Made by a program: the position numbers and the translations under genes. From Paraphaeosphaeria minitans (lineage: Eukaryota > Ascomycota > Dothideomycetes > Pleosporales > Didymosphaeriaceae): DNA of 64,000 nucleotides. Below, in pieces: positions 23,629 through 36,139 of this stretch (within the stretch, counting starts at the first letter, position 1; each line of letters begins with the position of its first letter). The DNA is taken from the NCBI GenBank assembly GCA_015832175.1, contig WJXW01000009.1, forward strand, positions 496,001 to 560,000, given 5' to 3'. The notes beneath the pieces are model-generated. The model was not told where the DNA came from, made no database searches, and saw nothing but the letters and a program-made list of their open reading frames with translations.

Positions 23629-26600
23629 GGCGTCATCACGATTCGATTTCTGCAGGCAGGTCGTTGCTAGCCGCCAGCCACAGGTGGCGATCCGGCACCA
23701 CAGAAGGTTCGATCGGGTTGCCATGCTTTTTCGAAAAAGCGTTGCCGATACTGGGTGTCGATCCCTGAGATTGGTGGCTTGCCGGTGTCGCGTGCATCTA
23801 GCGTGGCTGTCACGTTGTCTCGGATCCGGATTCTATGGATCTTCGTCGAGGGCAATTGTTACCGGACAGCAATTCTAGGCTTTTGGACAGGGCAAAGGCT
23901 GAACAAGCGACCGAACCCGTTTCGACCACATGTCTCACGTCCCCCACCCCCCTGGACTCGGCAACTGGCCGATGATGGCTTACTGCTGCAACGCCCCCCC
24001 TGATGATAGGGCTGAAGATTCTCTTTTGTTTAGTGATGCGACGGCATTGCGGTACACGATGATTTCTTTGTTATGGGCGCATTTATGGACATGGCTGTTC
24101 ACAAGATACCTTTTCTTCATGCTGGAACATGCTACGATGAAGCGTGGACTCTAGCGTCCCACATACCGAGCAAAACAGAAGTAGCTCGTAGTTTATAATC
24201 TCTAATGTCGACGAGCAAGCGAAGCGCAAGTGTCTGATGCACATGTTGTGGTCGAGGCCACCTCCGGATGGCCAGAGCACGGCAGCGGCGACGAGTTGGG
24301 ATGCACAAGCTGGCGCTGGGAAGTGCTCTGCCTCCCTCAGGCCCGGTCGCAGAGGTAGACTAGTCTATCTATTGTATTGTACGCAGCGAGCGAGAGGACG
24401 GCGTGGCACAGGACACAGGACACAGGACACAGGACACAGGACACGGCACACAGGACACGGCACACAGGACACGGCACACAGGACACGGCACACAGCACAC
24501 GGCACACAGCACACAGGACACAGCAGGCGGCACGTCTTACCTACCATGGGCCGTCTCCAGTGGTGCATCTAGTCTGGGTAGCATTGCTGAGGCCCGAAAA
24601 CTCTTGCGGAGGCGAAAGCCTTAGGGAAGTGCTAGGCAGGCGCGGCTCCGGATTAGGAAGGGAGCGGTGGGAGGGGTCGTCTGTTCCTGCCGTTGCTATC
24701 TACCGCTTGGCACTGCCCCTCTTTCCGGAGCTGCGCGTCCAATTTGCCTCCACGAACAACACACAACCTGCTGCTAGCTTCCACGTAACGACGGTACTTT
24801 CGGCGGCGAATTCATTAGCAACGGATGGAACAGCCGGCTCACGCTGATCGGTGGCATGATCCCATGCAAGGTGAGGCGAGGCTGATCGGCGCCGCGGTTG
24901 CTGGATGAAGAGCTGGGTGCTTCGACGCGAGCGGTCGCACGCGGTATGGTTTACGCGCCGCCCTTTTCGCTCCGCCACCGCGAGTCGTGCTCGAGGGAGC
25001 GATTGCGAGCTCGACATGGTGAAGCTGAAGCCGAATCTCACTCGTATGTCCGGGCAGAGTGGCGCCCCAAAAGCGGGGTGCATTGCTGATTACTGGCCGT
25101 TTCCAATTAGGATACGTACTCCTCAGCCGTTGCAGTCGCATCGTTTTCACCAGTCTTGGCCAAAAATCTTACTATGTGAGTTGCGAGTGAGCTTTTCTGT
25201 TCGGTCCTTGGGAAAGTGGAACAGAGACTCCATCGGCTCCCCCTTCTGCAGCCACATCTGTCTGCACCACGACTACGTAAGCTCATCTCATCGCCCCTGG
25301 CTGCTAATAACAATACCGACATGCCGATGTCCACTAGGCCTGTCCAGCAAGTGCGAAGCTTACGCTGACCCGGGGCTGCGTTGAACGGATTCACTGTGTT
25401 TACTGCGAGCTCAAGACATGCAGTCGGTCTACACCCGGTTTCTCCATCTCGATAGCCTGTGCCGCCGGAGATGATACCTCTACTGTTCCAAGGCATCCGC
25501 ATGCTTCTCGTTATCTATCCCCGCCCCATGTCGGTGTTTACTCCGGCCTGCTCAACAGTAGCTGCGTCTGTCTCCCGGCGAGCCTCAGGACCTCGTCCAC
25601 GTCATAGTCAGTGTCACAGCCGTGGAAGAGGATAAACTTCAGCACTGCATGGAGTAATACCCGCGGTCCCGGCCAATTTCCGTCTGGATACGTACGTGCG
25701 ATCTTATTTCATCAGAGCCCGTTCATTTCACTGGGACACCAACTTCTTGACCGACTGCTGTATCGGTCGTTTGGCAGGCCTAGCGAACAGGGCAATTCTT
25801 TGCAGAGTACAATGCAATTGCCAAGCAGTCACAGATGGGGTCTGGGCAGAGCCTAGCCCATGAGTCCTTGATTGGTGCGCGCCTAATCCCCAGCGACCCA
25901 AATCTCGCCCAAAAGATCCTCTGGACTGATCTAGAGCGCCACGGCGTTTCAGGTAGATCCCCTCCGCTGCAGAATCTGGTAAGGCGCCAGCGCGGACACG
26001 GAAATTTAACGCTGAAGTCGATCGTTCAGACCGGTGCCAGGCTCTCGGTGATTGCGCAACCCAGCCCTCACGAGTAGCCCCTCACGGACGGTCTGAGCGG
26101 TGGGTCCCACCTTCAGAGGTGCTCGCGAAAGAGACGCGCAGAGCACGACGACCAAAGCGCATCGCGTAGTGATCAGCACCCGGCGCATCTCCAGTCCAGC
26201 CGGCGCCCTATATCATGCTCCGCCAGGCCACGGGTGCCAGTTCGTTGATCGTTGCTCTTGTTGATTTGCCAGCCGCTCACGGCGGTGCGTCGATCCACCG
26301 GAGGGTCATGTCCAAGGCTGACAGGTTGACAAGGTGTTTGTGTGCCACAATGGTGCTTCCTGCAGCTAGAACGCCCGGTGGAGTGACAGCATGTGTTTTG
26401 CCTGTTCGGGTGGTGCTGGACGGGTCTGCAGCAGCGCGTCTATGGAGACACTAAGCACAGCGTGTCCCTCGTCGACAGTTTCGCTTTGATACACCGCGGC
26501 TCCACTGAAATGCAAACTTCATTTCGCGCTGCTCCTTTAGGTCATCACACATTCAAGGTCTGACGGGAGCATAACCCTTCATTTCCCTCCACGCGGCCTC

Positions 26601-27931
26601 GAGCAACGTCCATATGCTCAAAAGAGTGTCATTTGAGTCCATGCACCAGGGTGTTAATCTTCAACATACGAGGTTCGCTTCCTGCCGCACGTTCGACCCT
26701 GCCTGGCGGTCCTGGGCCGCGCAGGTGAGCCCATGTCGACCCGACCGTCTTTAATTCCACAAGCCTCGCCTCCACCAGCCACGATACCCAAACAAGGTTG
26801 GTCGGCAGCGGCATGCCGAGTCCAGATGCAGCAGACATCAACAGCAGCACATGGCAGACTTAGACCGCTTTCAATGCTTGTTCAGCAGCTTCGTACCCCA
26901 TGGTCACAGCAGGGTCGACCAAGCGCGCTGTGCATCACGTCGCTGCAATACCGTCAACTTCAACGAGCTCAATGCGAAATGGTTTTGGTAGCCTTTGCTC
27001 TACTCAATCTGATAGGCAAGCGTAACGATGGGCAGCATCAGCTCATCAGCTCATCAGCTCATTTGCACTCTGGAGTGAAATGATGCGGCGCGGCTGCCAG
27101 ACGCAAATTCAAGTGGGAGCCGTTGGTATCCACGCCAGTTTAGCACCATCCGACTTGGTGAAATGCGTCTCCGCTTGGCTAGACGCACGTCAAAAAGTAG
27201 CCGTGCGGCCGATGCAAACGCCACAGATCCGAGCTGGCATACATTACCAGAACATGCAGCGGCGGGAGCCTTCTTCGGCACGTCAGACTGCAGACTACGC
27301 TTGCCCACTGCGGACCCTTCCCTTCCTCACTTGCTGACGGCGACTTGTTCGCTCATGCATATCCTTGTTCCCACTTGCCGCCCGCTGAACGCCGCCACGC
27401 ACCAACTTGTTCTGGTCGCGCGGCCTGCCGCCCCTCGTACCGTAAATTCGTTGGCTCTTGTAAGTTATCTTCGCCGGTTGGTCAACCGCTACCGGGCACT
27501 CTTCCCTTCTTGTACACTCGTTACAACCTTCTCCGCCGTACTCACTCCTTCCTTCTTCAGAATCTCCCCACTCAATCCTAGCACTTTCTAGGTGTGAGTG
27601 ATCGCTCAGACTTGTCCGCGTGGTCGTAAGCCATTACTGGCCGAGATCTTCGGTCCAGCGAGCTCTTTCTTTGAACCGTCCACTTGCTTCCTCTAGCTTG
27701 GCTTTTACCCGCGATTCAAAGCGGATCGTTTGTATCAGCAAGCATCAGGCCCAGCCCACAAGGCAACGGCTGTCGTGCTATGGGCAATAGCTGAACATTG
27801 CTTCTGATTGACCCCATCTGAATAAGTACGTATACTCTTCCGTCCGTTTCAGGAACTCTGATTCTTGGAGTTGCACATTTCAATGTCGACAGCCATCACA
27901 CACAACTTCCGCTCCAACGCTCTAACCCTCC
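23629..27931. other. 4.3-kb gene-poor stretch upstream of a conserved disordered protein
   Basis: No convincing gene on either strand. It contains a tandem repeat (see 24408-24527) and a small CAGCTCAT-type repeat at 27036-27064. The last kilobase before 27932 is rich in C/T tracts, as in long fungal leaders, so part may be a long 5' UTR or promoter, or an unannotated noncoding transcript. Confidence 0.45.
24408..24527. repeat. CACAGGACA/CACGGCA tandem minisatellite
   Basis: About 120 bases built from a 7-base unit CACAGGA and from 14-16-base CACGGCACACAGGA units repeated head to tail. Open frames in all three phases on both strands here (Thr/Gly/His-rich or Cys/Val-rich) are produced by the repeat and are not genes. 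Confidence 0.9.
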
Positions 27932-29497
27932 ATGTTGCTCACCTTGGCTAAACCACCAAAGTCCGAATTCGACTTCAAGACTCATGATTGGTCTCCGACT
28001 GCCATCTCCTCTGCGGCCGCTCGATTTTCACCTAAACTCAACGCTGGGCTTTTCCTCTCACAGCCGACTAGCACGTCCAATATGGGAACGCCTCACCGAG
28101 GACTCCCTCCGCCCTCAGCGATGACATTGCCGGATCCTGGGCGTGGATCCTCTATTTCTCAACCAATGGGCTCCCTACCACCAGCTCCTACGCAATGGCA
28201 AGGCGCCGAGGATGGTATGAAGAATTGGCTGGTCGCAAAGGCCGAGGAGGAGAAGAGGAGACAAGAGGAGGAGAGAACGCGGCAGGAAGATCTAAGGGTC
28301 GAGCAACGTCGGATCGAGCAGTCAATGCTGCGGGAGTCGCTCCAGGGCGGTGTGCCGCCACACCTAATTCCTTTAATCTTTGCAGGCATGGGAGGAGGAA
28401 GCCTTGCGAGCATCAGTGCAGACATGCTTAGGGAACACCAGCTCGAGCTTCATGCTGCGCAGCGGCAAGCGCAAGCGCAATCACAGTCCCAATTGTCTCC
28501 AGAGCTTCGTCGGGAAACAAGATTAATCGGCCAGCCACAGCCAGCAGCTTACGGTGGACAGCCGCAAACTCCACAGACCGTACTACCACCAACGGCAGTT
28601 CTACCGGGCCAGCCTTTACCGTCTCAACCTCAGCATGGGGCATTCTCCCAATCCCCATACGCTGCAGGAAGCATGTCTCCACGCGCAAGAGCTCCCCAAC
28701 CACCTCATGTCGGTGCACCCACCTCCGCTCCTCGCCCTCCACAATCGCAGCTACCCAGGCTGACTACGAACGAGCTTCACATCCAACAGCCACCAGCAGC
28801 GCCTTCGAACGTACAACAGCTCCACTCGAATCAGGCAGCTCAGCATGAACAGCAGTCCTCACCATCGATCTACTTCCACCACTGGGTTCCGCCCAACTCG
28901 CAACAGGAGAAGCCGTCGAGCGGGAATCCACCTGCAACACCATCAGGTAAATACAAAGCCTTACCTAGCTTCCTTTCCCGTCAACGTGCCACCTCTCATA
29001 CGTCTGACCCAGATTACACCAGCTCCCCCAAGAAGCGTAAAGCGCAAGGCGGACACACAGCTCCACCACCTCCAACAACGGCGCCTCAATCCTATACATC
29101 GCCGTCGTTCTCGCACGTATCAACATCTTCCACATCGACTCCAGGACGACGAGGACACACTCGAGCCCGTTCTGATGCATCTACACGGGGGCCTGAAGGG
29201 CGCAGCGGTGCTTTGAGCCGCCGCGGCACAGTCTCGACGCACGCACACGCAGAAGCAGGTGCCCAGCACTACGAATCAGCCGAACATCGATTCCAACCAC
29301 TTTTGCGTGGGCCCGAGGAACACCAACAGCGGGAATCATCGTACACAACACCAATGCGAAGTGAGGGTGGTGGGCATGGACAGCACTCGCAATCCGCATC
29401 ATCCATGTCATATCAAGGTGGAACGCGGCAAGCCGGATCACATCAGCTGGATCGGGGCTTCGCATCGTCACCGAAACGCGAGCCCGGAGGACAGTAG
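27932..29497 (+). CDS. Conserved fungal disordered Pro/Gln/Ser-rich protein, 521 aa
   Basis: A single open frame of 521 codons. It has an ordered island, a charged helix (NWLVAKAEEEKRRQEEERTR) followed by LREHQ-type and GGVPPHLIPLIFAGM motifs. The island is flanked by long Gln/Pro/Ser-rich tracts, and a short motif SPSIYFHHWVPPN sits near residue 310. A nuclear-localisation-like SPKKRKAQ follows. I recall similar architecture in uncharacterised ascomycete proteins, but no domain name fits, so I give no function; a nuclear or transcription-related role would be a guess. No signal peptide or membrane segment. The start at 27932 is the first ATG and is preceded by a C/T-rich leader. Confidence 0.75.
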   Translation: MLLTLAKPPKSEFDFKTHDWSPTAISSAAARFSPKLNAGLFLSQPTSTSNMGTPHRGLPPPSAMTLPDPGRGSSISQPMGSLPPAPTQWQGAEDGMKNWLVAKAEEEKRRQEEERTRQEDLRVEQRRIEQSMLRESLQGGVPPHLIPLIFAGMGGGSLASISADMLREHQLELHAAQRQAQAQSQSQLSPELRRETRLIGQPQPAAYGGQPQTPQTVLPPTAVLPGQPLPSQPQHGAFSQSPYAAGSMSPRARAPQPPHVGAPTSAPRPPQSQLPRLTTNELHIQQPPAAPSNVQQLHSNQAAQHEQQSSPSIYFHHWVPPNSQQEKPSSGNPPATPSGKYKALPSFLSRQRATSHTSDPDYTSSPKKRKAQGGHTAPPPPTTAPQSYTSPSFSHVSTSSTSTPGRRGHTRARSDASTRGPEGRSGALSRRGTVSTHAHAEAGAQHYESAEHRFQPLLRGPEEHQQRESSYTTPMRSEGGGHGQHSQSASSMSYQGGTRQAGSHQLDRGFASSPKREPGGQ

Positions 29498-31938
29498 CTC
29501 CAATGGATTGCCGCATTTCTCTCAATTCCGAATTTCATCAGCAGACACGACCGATCCCTGGATTCAAAGTTTCTCGCACAATGACGCTATACGCATGTGT
29601 ATTTCGGTCGCGGGTCGCAGGCATTTCAAGCGAGATGAGCTCCACAACACCAGATTCAACTCATCTCGACTACGAGATCCCCCATGCGACACGGACCAAC
29701 AACGCTGCCAGCCAATCTTAGCAAATTACCTTCGACATTGTCCGCAGACCTCGTTGCGCTTGAAATGACCGATATACTTGCTGTGCTTATCAACTTGGCT
29801 ATTGTTCTCGGGAAGGCCCGATTCACCCATAACGGCTGAATCTACGACGTCCATCCTTTGAATGCGGGTCAGCGCCTTGAACGTGTCAGCTGCATTGCTC
29901 CGAAGCGAATCGGATTACTCGAGTCATTTGACTGCTATACGTATAATTGCTCCTATGCTGTCGGTCGACTTCTGGGTCAAGGCCTCTAATCGTGTTTCTG
30001 GTCAAGGTGCTCGCGTGCGCGCGAGAGCTCTCGTCGGCGGGCAAGTTTCCCTATCCCCGGCTGCATCTGAAACGCTTCGACGATATACTAGCGCAGAGGC
30101 TGCTTACGCATGGCCGAGATTCACCAGCAGTTAGCGCTGTGCTATCAATCACTGCGTGCAGATTCGACATCTGGATGCAGCAGTCGGGTCTAGTCAACCG
30201 GTGCCATGGCTCGGCCAGGCACGAACACGCCATCGTACAACATCGCACATCGAACGTGACGACGCGAGATGTTGAGCATATGATGGTCAACGGTGCAGCC
30301 GGCTTTTGCGTAACCAGCATGATTCGGTGGACGTCACTTCTGCATCTGGAATTGCTTCCATCGCCAACACGCACTCAGATTCTTAATCACTAGCGATGCT
30401 GGATGCCGCCATATCTCAGCCGCATCGGAAGATGGTCTATCTCGTCACTTTGGGCCGACTCACAGTTCGACATGCGTTCGTGATCATATCGCTCATTCTC
30501 ATCTCAACACTCGCATAGCACGTCGCGTCGTCTTTCGAATAGTTGGTTCCTATTACTTCGGTACCTGTCTTCTTCATTTGCAGTCTCACTGGGGCATTTG
30601 ACTTTGGTCTCTTTGCAGGGTTCATCTTCTCCTCTCTTCTTTTCCTCTGATGGCCAGGATCTCCATCAGCATTTGCCGCAATTTGTTACACATATACCCA
30701 TTTTCCTGCACATATCAATGGGCGTTGCTGGAGTCGGGATTCAGCATGTCAGTGGTGCTCATGTTGGCATGCATGACGCATCAGCGATTGTATATATCCT
30801 CGGGGTGTCTTTGAGACGGCGAACCAGCCGAGTTTTGCATGTGCGGGAGCACACGGGAGCGAGGGTTTGGAGTTGGACGCGATTGTGTATAACCACACGA
30901 CGCGTATTTGGTACGTACCGGTAGAGGAATGCAGACGGACCTCAGCGAGCGGGCCCTCGGCTCGGTTCGGCTCGCTCGCGTGGGCCGAAGCAGCGCAGGT
31001 CAGCTGGCTGTCCTTTCACGGCCTGGGGGCCAGAGCAAAGACGATATTTTTGGTGTTGACGGTGTGCTCGTGTTTCATATTTGCGAGGTTGCAGGTTTAG
31101 CGCTGTGGTGTGCAGTCCAGCGCAGTGATTGGAGATGTCGCAAGAGCGTGGCGCCCCAGGTGACGGGGCGGGATTGAGCGTGTCGAGGAACTTGTGTCAC
31201 GAGGAGTGTTTGGGGGAGGGCTGTGGAAGGATGAGGCTGCATGAGGCTGCGTTGGAGGCAATTTGCAGCCGTGGTGGATCGCGATCACCAGCTGATTGGT
31301 ATGATAATGGGGTTGGGTTTCAGCCGGGGCTCGAGATTGGGGTTGGGGTCTCGCTCGTGTACAACTGTTCATGTATACAATAGTGCCAGGAGCTGAGCGG
31401 TGTCGCCCGCGGGGACGATTTACTCCATTCGAAGACGAAGACGAAGACGAAGAGGAATTGGTCTACCGTCGGAGCTTCGAGTTGATGTCTAACAAGATGA
31501 CGGTCGATGTTCTAGTCTTCAGCTGTCACGAACCACCACAGATGGCACACCTCACAGTGTCTGTCCAATGCACCGAGCCAATTCGAACGAGTATCAAACA
31601 CCAGACGACAAGCTTTCACCGCTTGAGCCATACAGGGCTCTCCCAGGACGAGCACCTCCCAACAAGGCTAGTACACACTAGCCCCCCCTCCTGCGCCACA
31701 TGTGGCGCACCTGCCCCGCGGCTGTGACTGCTGTTTGTCAGTGCACTCGGCTTTGGCGCCCCACCATGAGGCAAGTGCAGCCTGGCTTGTCCAAACCCGC
31801 ATCTCCAACACAAAACACACAAACACCACCCGCCACCCGCCACCCGTCAACCGCCCAGCAATCCACTTGCAGGCGCTGTAACCGCCGCACAACACATCGA
31901 ACCCCAGCTACAACGCCATCGCCGCCACACCAGACACC
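29498..31938. other. Gene-poor stretch with a GAAGAC microsatellite
   Basis: About 2.4 kb. The first part is probably the 3' UTR of the preceding gene. Short frames here have no recognisable family. A (GAAGAC)-type hexamer tract lies at about 31430-31456. Confidence 0.4.
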
Positions 31939-32499
31939 ATGCAGATCAAGTAAGCCCCGCGGGCACGCCTGCCTCTGTGCCTCTCTTCCCCCCGGGGCCA
32001 CGAGATGGCATCGAGGGACGGGACGGGACTGGCCTGGCCTGGCCTGACGTGTACTAGAGTGGACTGGACTGGACTGACAGCCGGACAGAGTGCGTACGCT
32101 CACCGGCAAGGAGATCGAGCTCGACATCGAGGCTGACTACAAGGTACGCTGCCGCCTTTCGCCCGCCAACCCGCGCAACGGAACAGCGCAGGCCCACGGT
32201 GCTGACGGGCAACTGTCTAGGTCTCGAGGATAAAGGAGCGCGTCGAGGAAAAGGAGGGGATTCCGCCGGCGCAGCAGAGGCTGATTTACGGCGGGAAGCA
32301 GATGTAAGTAGGATGTGGGTGGGTGATGGAGGGGAGGGGAGGGGAGGGGAGGGGAATGAATTGAAACGGAATGGATGGGTTTGGGATAAGTATGGCACGG
32401 GCTGACAAGTGCAGGGCTGACGACAAGACGGCCGAGGATTACCAGTTGGAGGGTGGGGCGACGCTGCATCTGGTGCTTGCGCTTAGGGGGGGTTGCTAG
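31939..32499 (+). CDS. rub1: Ubiquitin-like protein RUB1/NEDD8, four exons
   Basis: Exons 31939-31949 (11 nt), 32089-32143, 32221-32303 and 32415-32499 join to 77 aa. The sequence begins [18 protein letters not shown], continues with [20 protein letters not shown] and ends [11 protein letters not shown]. Alanine before LRGG, where ubiquitin has Arg72, identifies it as RUB1/NEDD8 and not ubiquitin; this residue lets the NEDD8 E1 choose it. It is conjugated through the C-terminal glycine to cullins and activates SCF-type ubiquitin ligases. A single Cys follows GG, so a processing protease must remove one residue. Introns 1 and 3 contain G-rich or CTGG-type short repeats (about 32014-32080 and 32330-32355). 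Confidence 0.95.
32014..32080. repeat. Pentanucleotide CTGGC/CTGGA-type tandem repeats in RUB1 intron 1
   Basis: Runs of GGGAC, GGCCT and GGACT units occur back to back within the first intron of the RUB1-like gene. A second tract of GGAGG/GGGGA units lies in its third intron at about 32330-32355. Both look like slippage products. Confidence 0.75.
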
Positions 32500-32870
32500 G
32501 TGCATGCATACCGACGTTGGCTGGCTGGCAGGCAGGGTCCTTGCACGAGACGCGCTGTGCTGTCGAGCGGATCATGGAACAACATGTGAATTGTGGGCAT
32601 GGCACGGAGCCTGGAGAAGAGCATATGTGGCATAGTAATGGAGCAATGAATCTGCAAACATCGGCCCTTGTTGTCGTCTTGTGGTGGACCGGGCATACAA
32701 CACTCGAGGGAGTATGCTGGACGCTACGCAGCGCGCCAACACAACCTGCACCACTCATACAAGAGTAGTGGAATAGAAGAGCAGAGTGCCCAGGTGGTTG
32801 CTCGCTTCTGGCAATGGATCGGGGGAAGCCATCCCTCCCACACGAGGGCATGGATGTCTTGGGACTACCA

Positions 32871-35544
32871 CTACATCCCCAGCCCAAAACCATACCCTGC
32901 CTCTCCGCCATACCCTCCTCCGTCCAGCATACCTATGCCCGCCGTGACCAAGCTATCAAACTGCCCCCAGCTCGTCAGATCGGCCATGATGCTGCTCGTC
33001 GGCAGGAAACTCGTGTTGAACACGGTACTATCAGGCGTGGGCAGATTGTTCGCCATGCCACCGCTCCCAGCGCCAAAGTAGGCATCCACGAACCCAGGAC
33101 TCTCTCCCAGCGTCCCGCCCAGACTCGGCGTCAGCCCGCTCCCTACGGCCGGCGACGTCGCAGTCGCTGACGCAGGCGTCGTGGCACTCTGCGCCTGCTG
33201 CTGCTGCTGTTGCTGCCGCTGTTGCTGCCGCTGTTGCTGCTTCCCCGGGCCCCGCACCTTGGCTGCCTCGATCCTCAACTCCTCCAGCACAAGCACGTAC
33301 CGCTTGGACAAGCAATCCGCCTCGGAGATGGATGACAGGACGCCCTGACACCTCAGCCCCGCCGCGTAGTACCCCTCGCACGTGCCCGGCTCCACGATGC
33401 CCTGCTGGATGCGGTGGATGTACAGCACGACCACGGCGCAGAAGGCGTAGTACTGCGTGAACCAGAAGGCGCGGAAGATCTGGTTCTCGGCGATGTCGTC
33501 GACGACGCGCACGATGCCCATGGCGGCATCGAGGCAGTGCTTGAGGTTCTCCTTGCACGTGAGCTCGATGGCGGGGTGCGCGTCGCCGACAGGGCTGGCG
33601 AAGTTGGAGAGGAGGAAGGGCCGGTGCACGAGCAGGACGGCGTGGTAGTAGGCGAGGTTTAGCACGTTGCGCTGGCGCTGGTAGATGGGGATCAGGAGGC
33701 TCGAGGGGAGGTTGTTGGTGTCGAGGAAGTGGGCGTTGGATTGGCGCCAGGCGGTGAGGTCGTTGGTGTATTTCTGCGCGAGGGAGAGGCGGTGGGGGAG
33801 CGAGGGGGGCCGGATCGGGTAGAGGTCGCGAAGGACGGCGGAGAGGATCTTGGAGAGCTTGATGTGCTCGATTGGCGCCATCATTACGGGGATGGAGTAG
33901 CCGAGGGAAGGGGTGGGGGTCATCGAGTGCGATGTTAGGTCGGCATCGTTGACAAGCGTGGGCAGTTCCTAAACATTGTGTGAGAAGCTGCGAGGACCAA
34001 AGGAGGTTGGATGCGTACCTGGTCAATGTCCTCATCCTTGAAGGTACGAGGACGCCCAAGAGCTGCGGCAAGATACTTGTCTAGGTTTGGATAAGGGCAC
34101 AGTATAGAACAGGATGAGATGGGATTACCAACCTAGGACGTAGGCGACCCAGAAGAGGCGACGCCGACTCTCGAGCTCAATGTAGTCAACAGAAGATGAA
34201 GGACTGCAGCTCCGGCCTCGATTCAGACCGATGGCCAACGCGAGGTGCGCCAGTGTGCCGAACAGACTCCAGCAGTGGTTAATTCGGGACTGGGTGAGCA
34301 GATAGAAGCATTGGCCTAACCTGGCCTGTACACTCGAAAGACGCACGAATCCACGTTCTTTGCTCAGTTGATGTTCAGAAGCGAAGTAATATCGAGCACT
34401 TTGAGCGTTAGCATACGAGGTTCTCGTGGACACAGCGTATCAGGGGGCGGAATACCTCGCTGAGTGCGCATCTGCCTCTCCAGGCATGTAGGTTTTCGCC
34501 TGCGCCATGACGATCAGCAACAGCGCCGTCTTCCCCGGCGCTTCCTCCTTGTTCTTCATATCGCCTTGTGTTTCGTAAAACTCCTGCAAAAGCCCTTCGA
34601 CCGTGGGTCTGTGCAAGAACCGATGCGTGGGAGCAGCGAAGTCGAAGTATCTCTCCACGAGTTTCTCGCCCTCAGCTTTGGGCGGCAGTACAAAGAAGGT
34701 GGGATCAAAATCCGGCAAGGGGGCATCGCCAAAGGTGAAGATAGAGGAGTCGTGAGACAGAGAGGTGTTCTGGCGCAATGTTTTCTGAATACGCAGGAGG
34801 AATGATACACCACTGGCCGGACCAACATAATGTCCCTGCTGATCTATCTGTGCGGGCTCGGGCGATGCGCGAGAGCTCGGCTCATCCTTGACGGCGAGAC
34901 CATCTGCCCTGCTGTCGATACTTGGTGCATCTATACGTGAAGGCGACAACGGTCGTTGGAGCTGGTCAGTTGGTGTAGGGAGATCAGGTGTAATGTTGTC
35001 CGCTCCCGAGGAACTTGCTGCTAAGGAGACACGCGGGCACGGAATGGCATTTGCTGTCAATGCGGCTTCGTCTACGATGACGGAAGGTAATCTGCCTCTT
35101 GTGTACGAAGCTGTGAACTCGCAGGGTTGGTTGGATGCCAAGCATAGCGCACATGGACAGCGACCTGTGCATCTGGTTTTCTTCCTGGCATGGCTTTAGT
35201 GTGTGGTGCTCATGTAGGAGAGTGGGGGCTTCGGATAAGTAATACCACGTGCAAAGCTGTGGCCCGAGGGCAGTTCCCACTCGTGCAGGGTCTGATTCTG
35301 CGCGGACCAGCTTTGAATCTTTTAAGTTGAGTGCTTACCTCTTGCATCTGTCGCACGCTCTGCTGACCCTTGACCTCTCCTTCGTGTCTCTCCGTCTCTT
35401 CGCAGGTGGACTGGTAGTGCCACTTGATGCACCATCGGGTGTGGTTATCACTTCCTCTGCGTTCCCGGAAGCGGGATTACCCATGACATGAACCCAGTCC
35501 GACGAGGCTTTTGGCAGAGACGCTCCCTCGACATCATGCTCCAT
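32871..35544 (-). CDS. Zn2Cys6 transcription factor with fungal_trans domain, five exons
   Basis: Exons (minus) 35544-35339, 35184-34456, 34398-34133, 34080-34019 and 33968-32871 join to 786 aa. The zinc cluster is Cys64-x2-Cys67-x6-Cys74-x5-Cys80-x2-Cys83-x6-Cys90, interrupted by intron 1, with a basic stretch before it (PPAKRRRDTKERSR). The middle region matches the fungal-specific transcription factor domain (YFDFAAPTHRFLHRPT, INHCWSLFGTLAHLALAIGL, RRRLFWVAYVLD). Near the C-terminus a glutamine tract (about 33195-33240) precedes a Ser/Thr/Gly-rich likely activation region ending in GYGFGLGM. It should bind CGG-containing promoter sites in the nucleus; the target pathway is unknown. No gene next to it clearly forms a regulated cluster. 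Confidence 0.92.
33195..33240 (-). repeat. CAG/CAA (glutamine) codon repeat within the Zn2Cys6 gene
   Basis: The antisense CTG/TTG triplets encode QQQRQQQRQQQQQQQ. Mixed CAA/CAG/CGG codons suggest an older, partly stabilised tract; length could vary between strains. Confidence 0.85.
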
Positions 35545-36139
35545 CGTTCTCGGCGTGAAGAGGAGTGAACAGTCGCCTGGAGGAGGGGTGGAAAATTATC
35601 CGGTCGTTTCCGGGCCGGATGATGCTGACGCAGAAGCCGATTGGCCAGTGTAAGAAGCGAACGCGCGCTAGAGCAGGAGCGTCCAAGTGCAGGGGCGCAA
35701 TCTGATTAGATCCGACCAGGGCTGTGAGGATCCGAGTATTGCCTTGCCAAAACACCTGCCTTTCTGGGCTCCATGTTCTCAGCTTCCGTGTCGTATCGAT
35801 CATAGGGCTGAAACGCTCGCATGAACCAGGTAGGTATGTGTGTCGGGAACGACATGTGACATGTCGCAAGTTGAGACACGGCATGTGTGCGCGTCAAGAA
35901 ACGACGGAAAAGCTTAGACCACATCACTATTTTGTGAACATGTTCCTTTATATGGACCTTCACAGTCTGGGGATGCAATGGCTGAACGTGCTGAAAAGCG
36001 AACTAGAATACACCGAAATTACCCGTCCAGACTGTTGGTATCAGGATTTCCATCGGAGTGAAAGCAACATCACAATCCTCCAGCGAGTTGCTCTCTGACT
36101 GACCGCCCAACGGCATCGTAGGAGTGTACCACCAGAAGC
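35545..36139. other. Intergenic between transcription factor and GPI protein
   Basis: About 595 bases, upstream of the Zn2Cys6 gene and downstream of the GPI-anchored gene. No further gene recognised. Confidence 0.5.

Noticed and set aside
24237..24847. Overlapping Thr/Gly/His-rich and Cys/Val-rich frames on both strands
   Set aside because: They are produced by the CACAGGA minisatellite, which has no stops in any phase.
29947..30393. 148-codon frame downstream of the disordered protein gene
   Set aside because: No conserved motif, unusual residue mix and overlapping antisense frames; probably 3' UTR or intergenic.
33031..34071. 346-codon Arg/Pro/His-rich minus-strand frame overlapping the Zn2Cys6 gene
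   Set aside because: It is the +1 shadow of the high-GC coding exon and lacks any domain.
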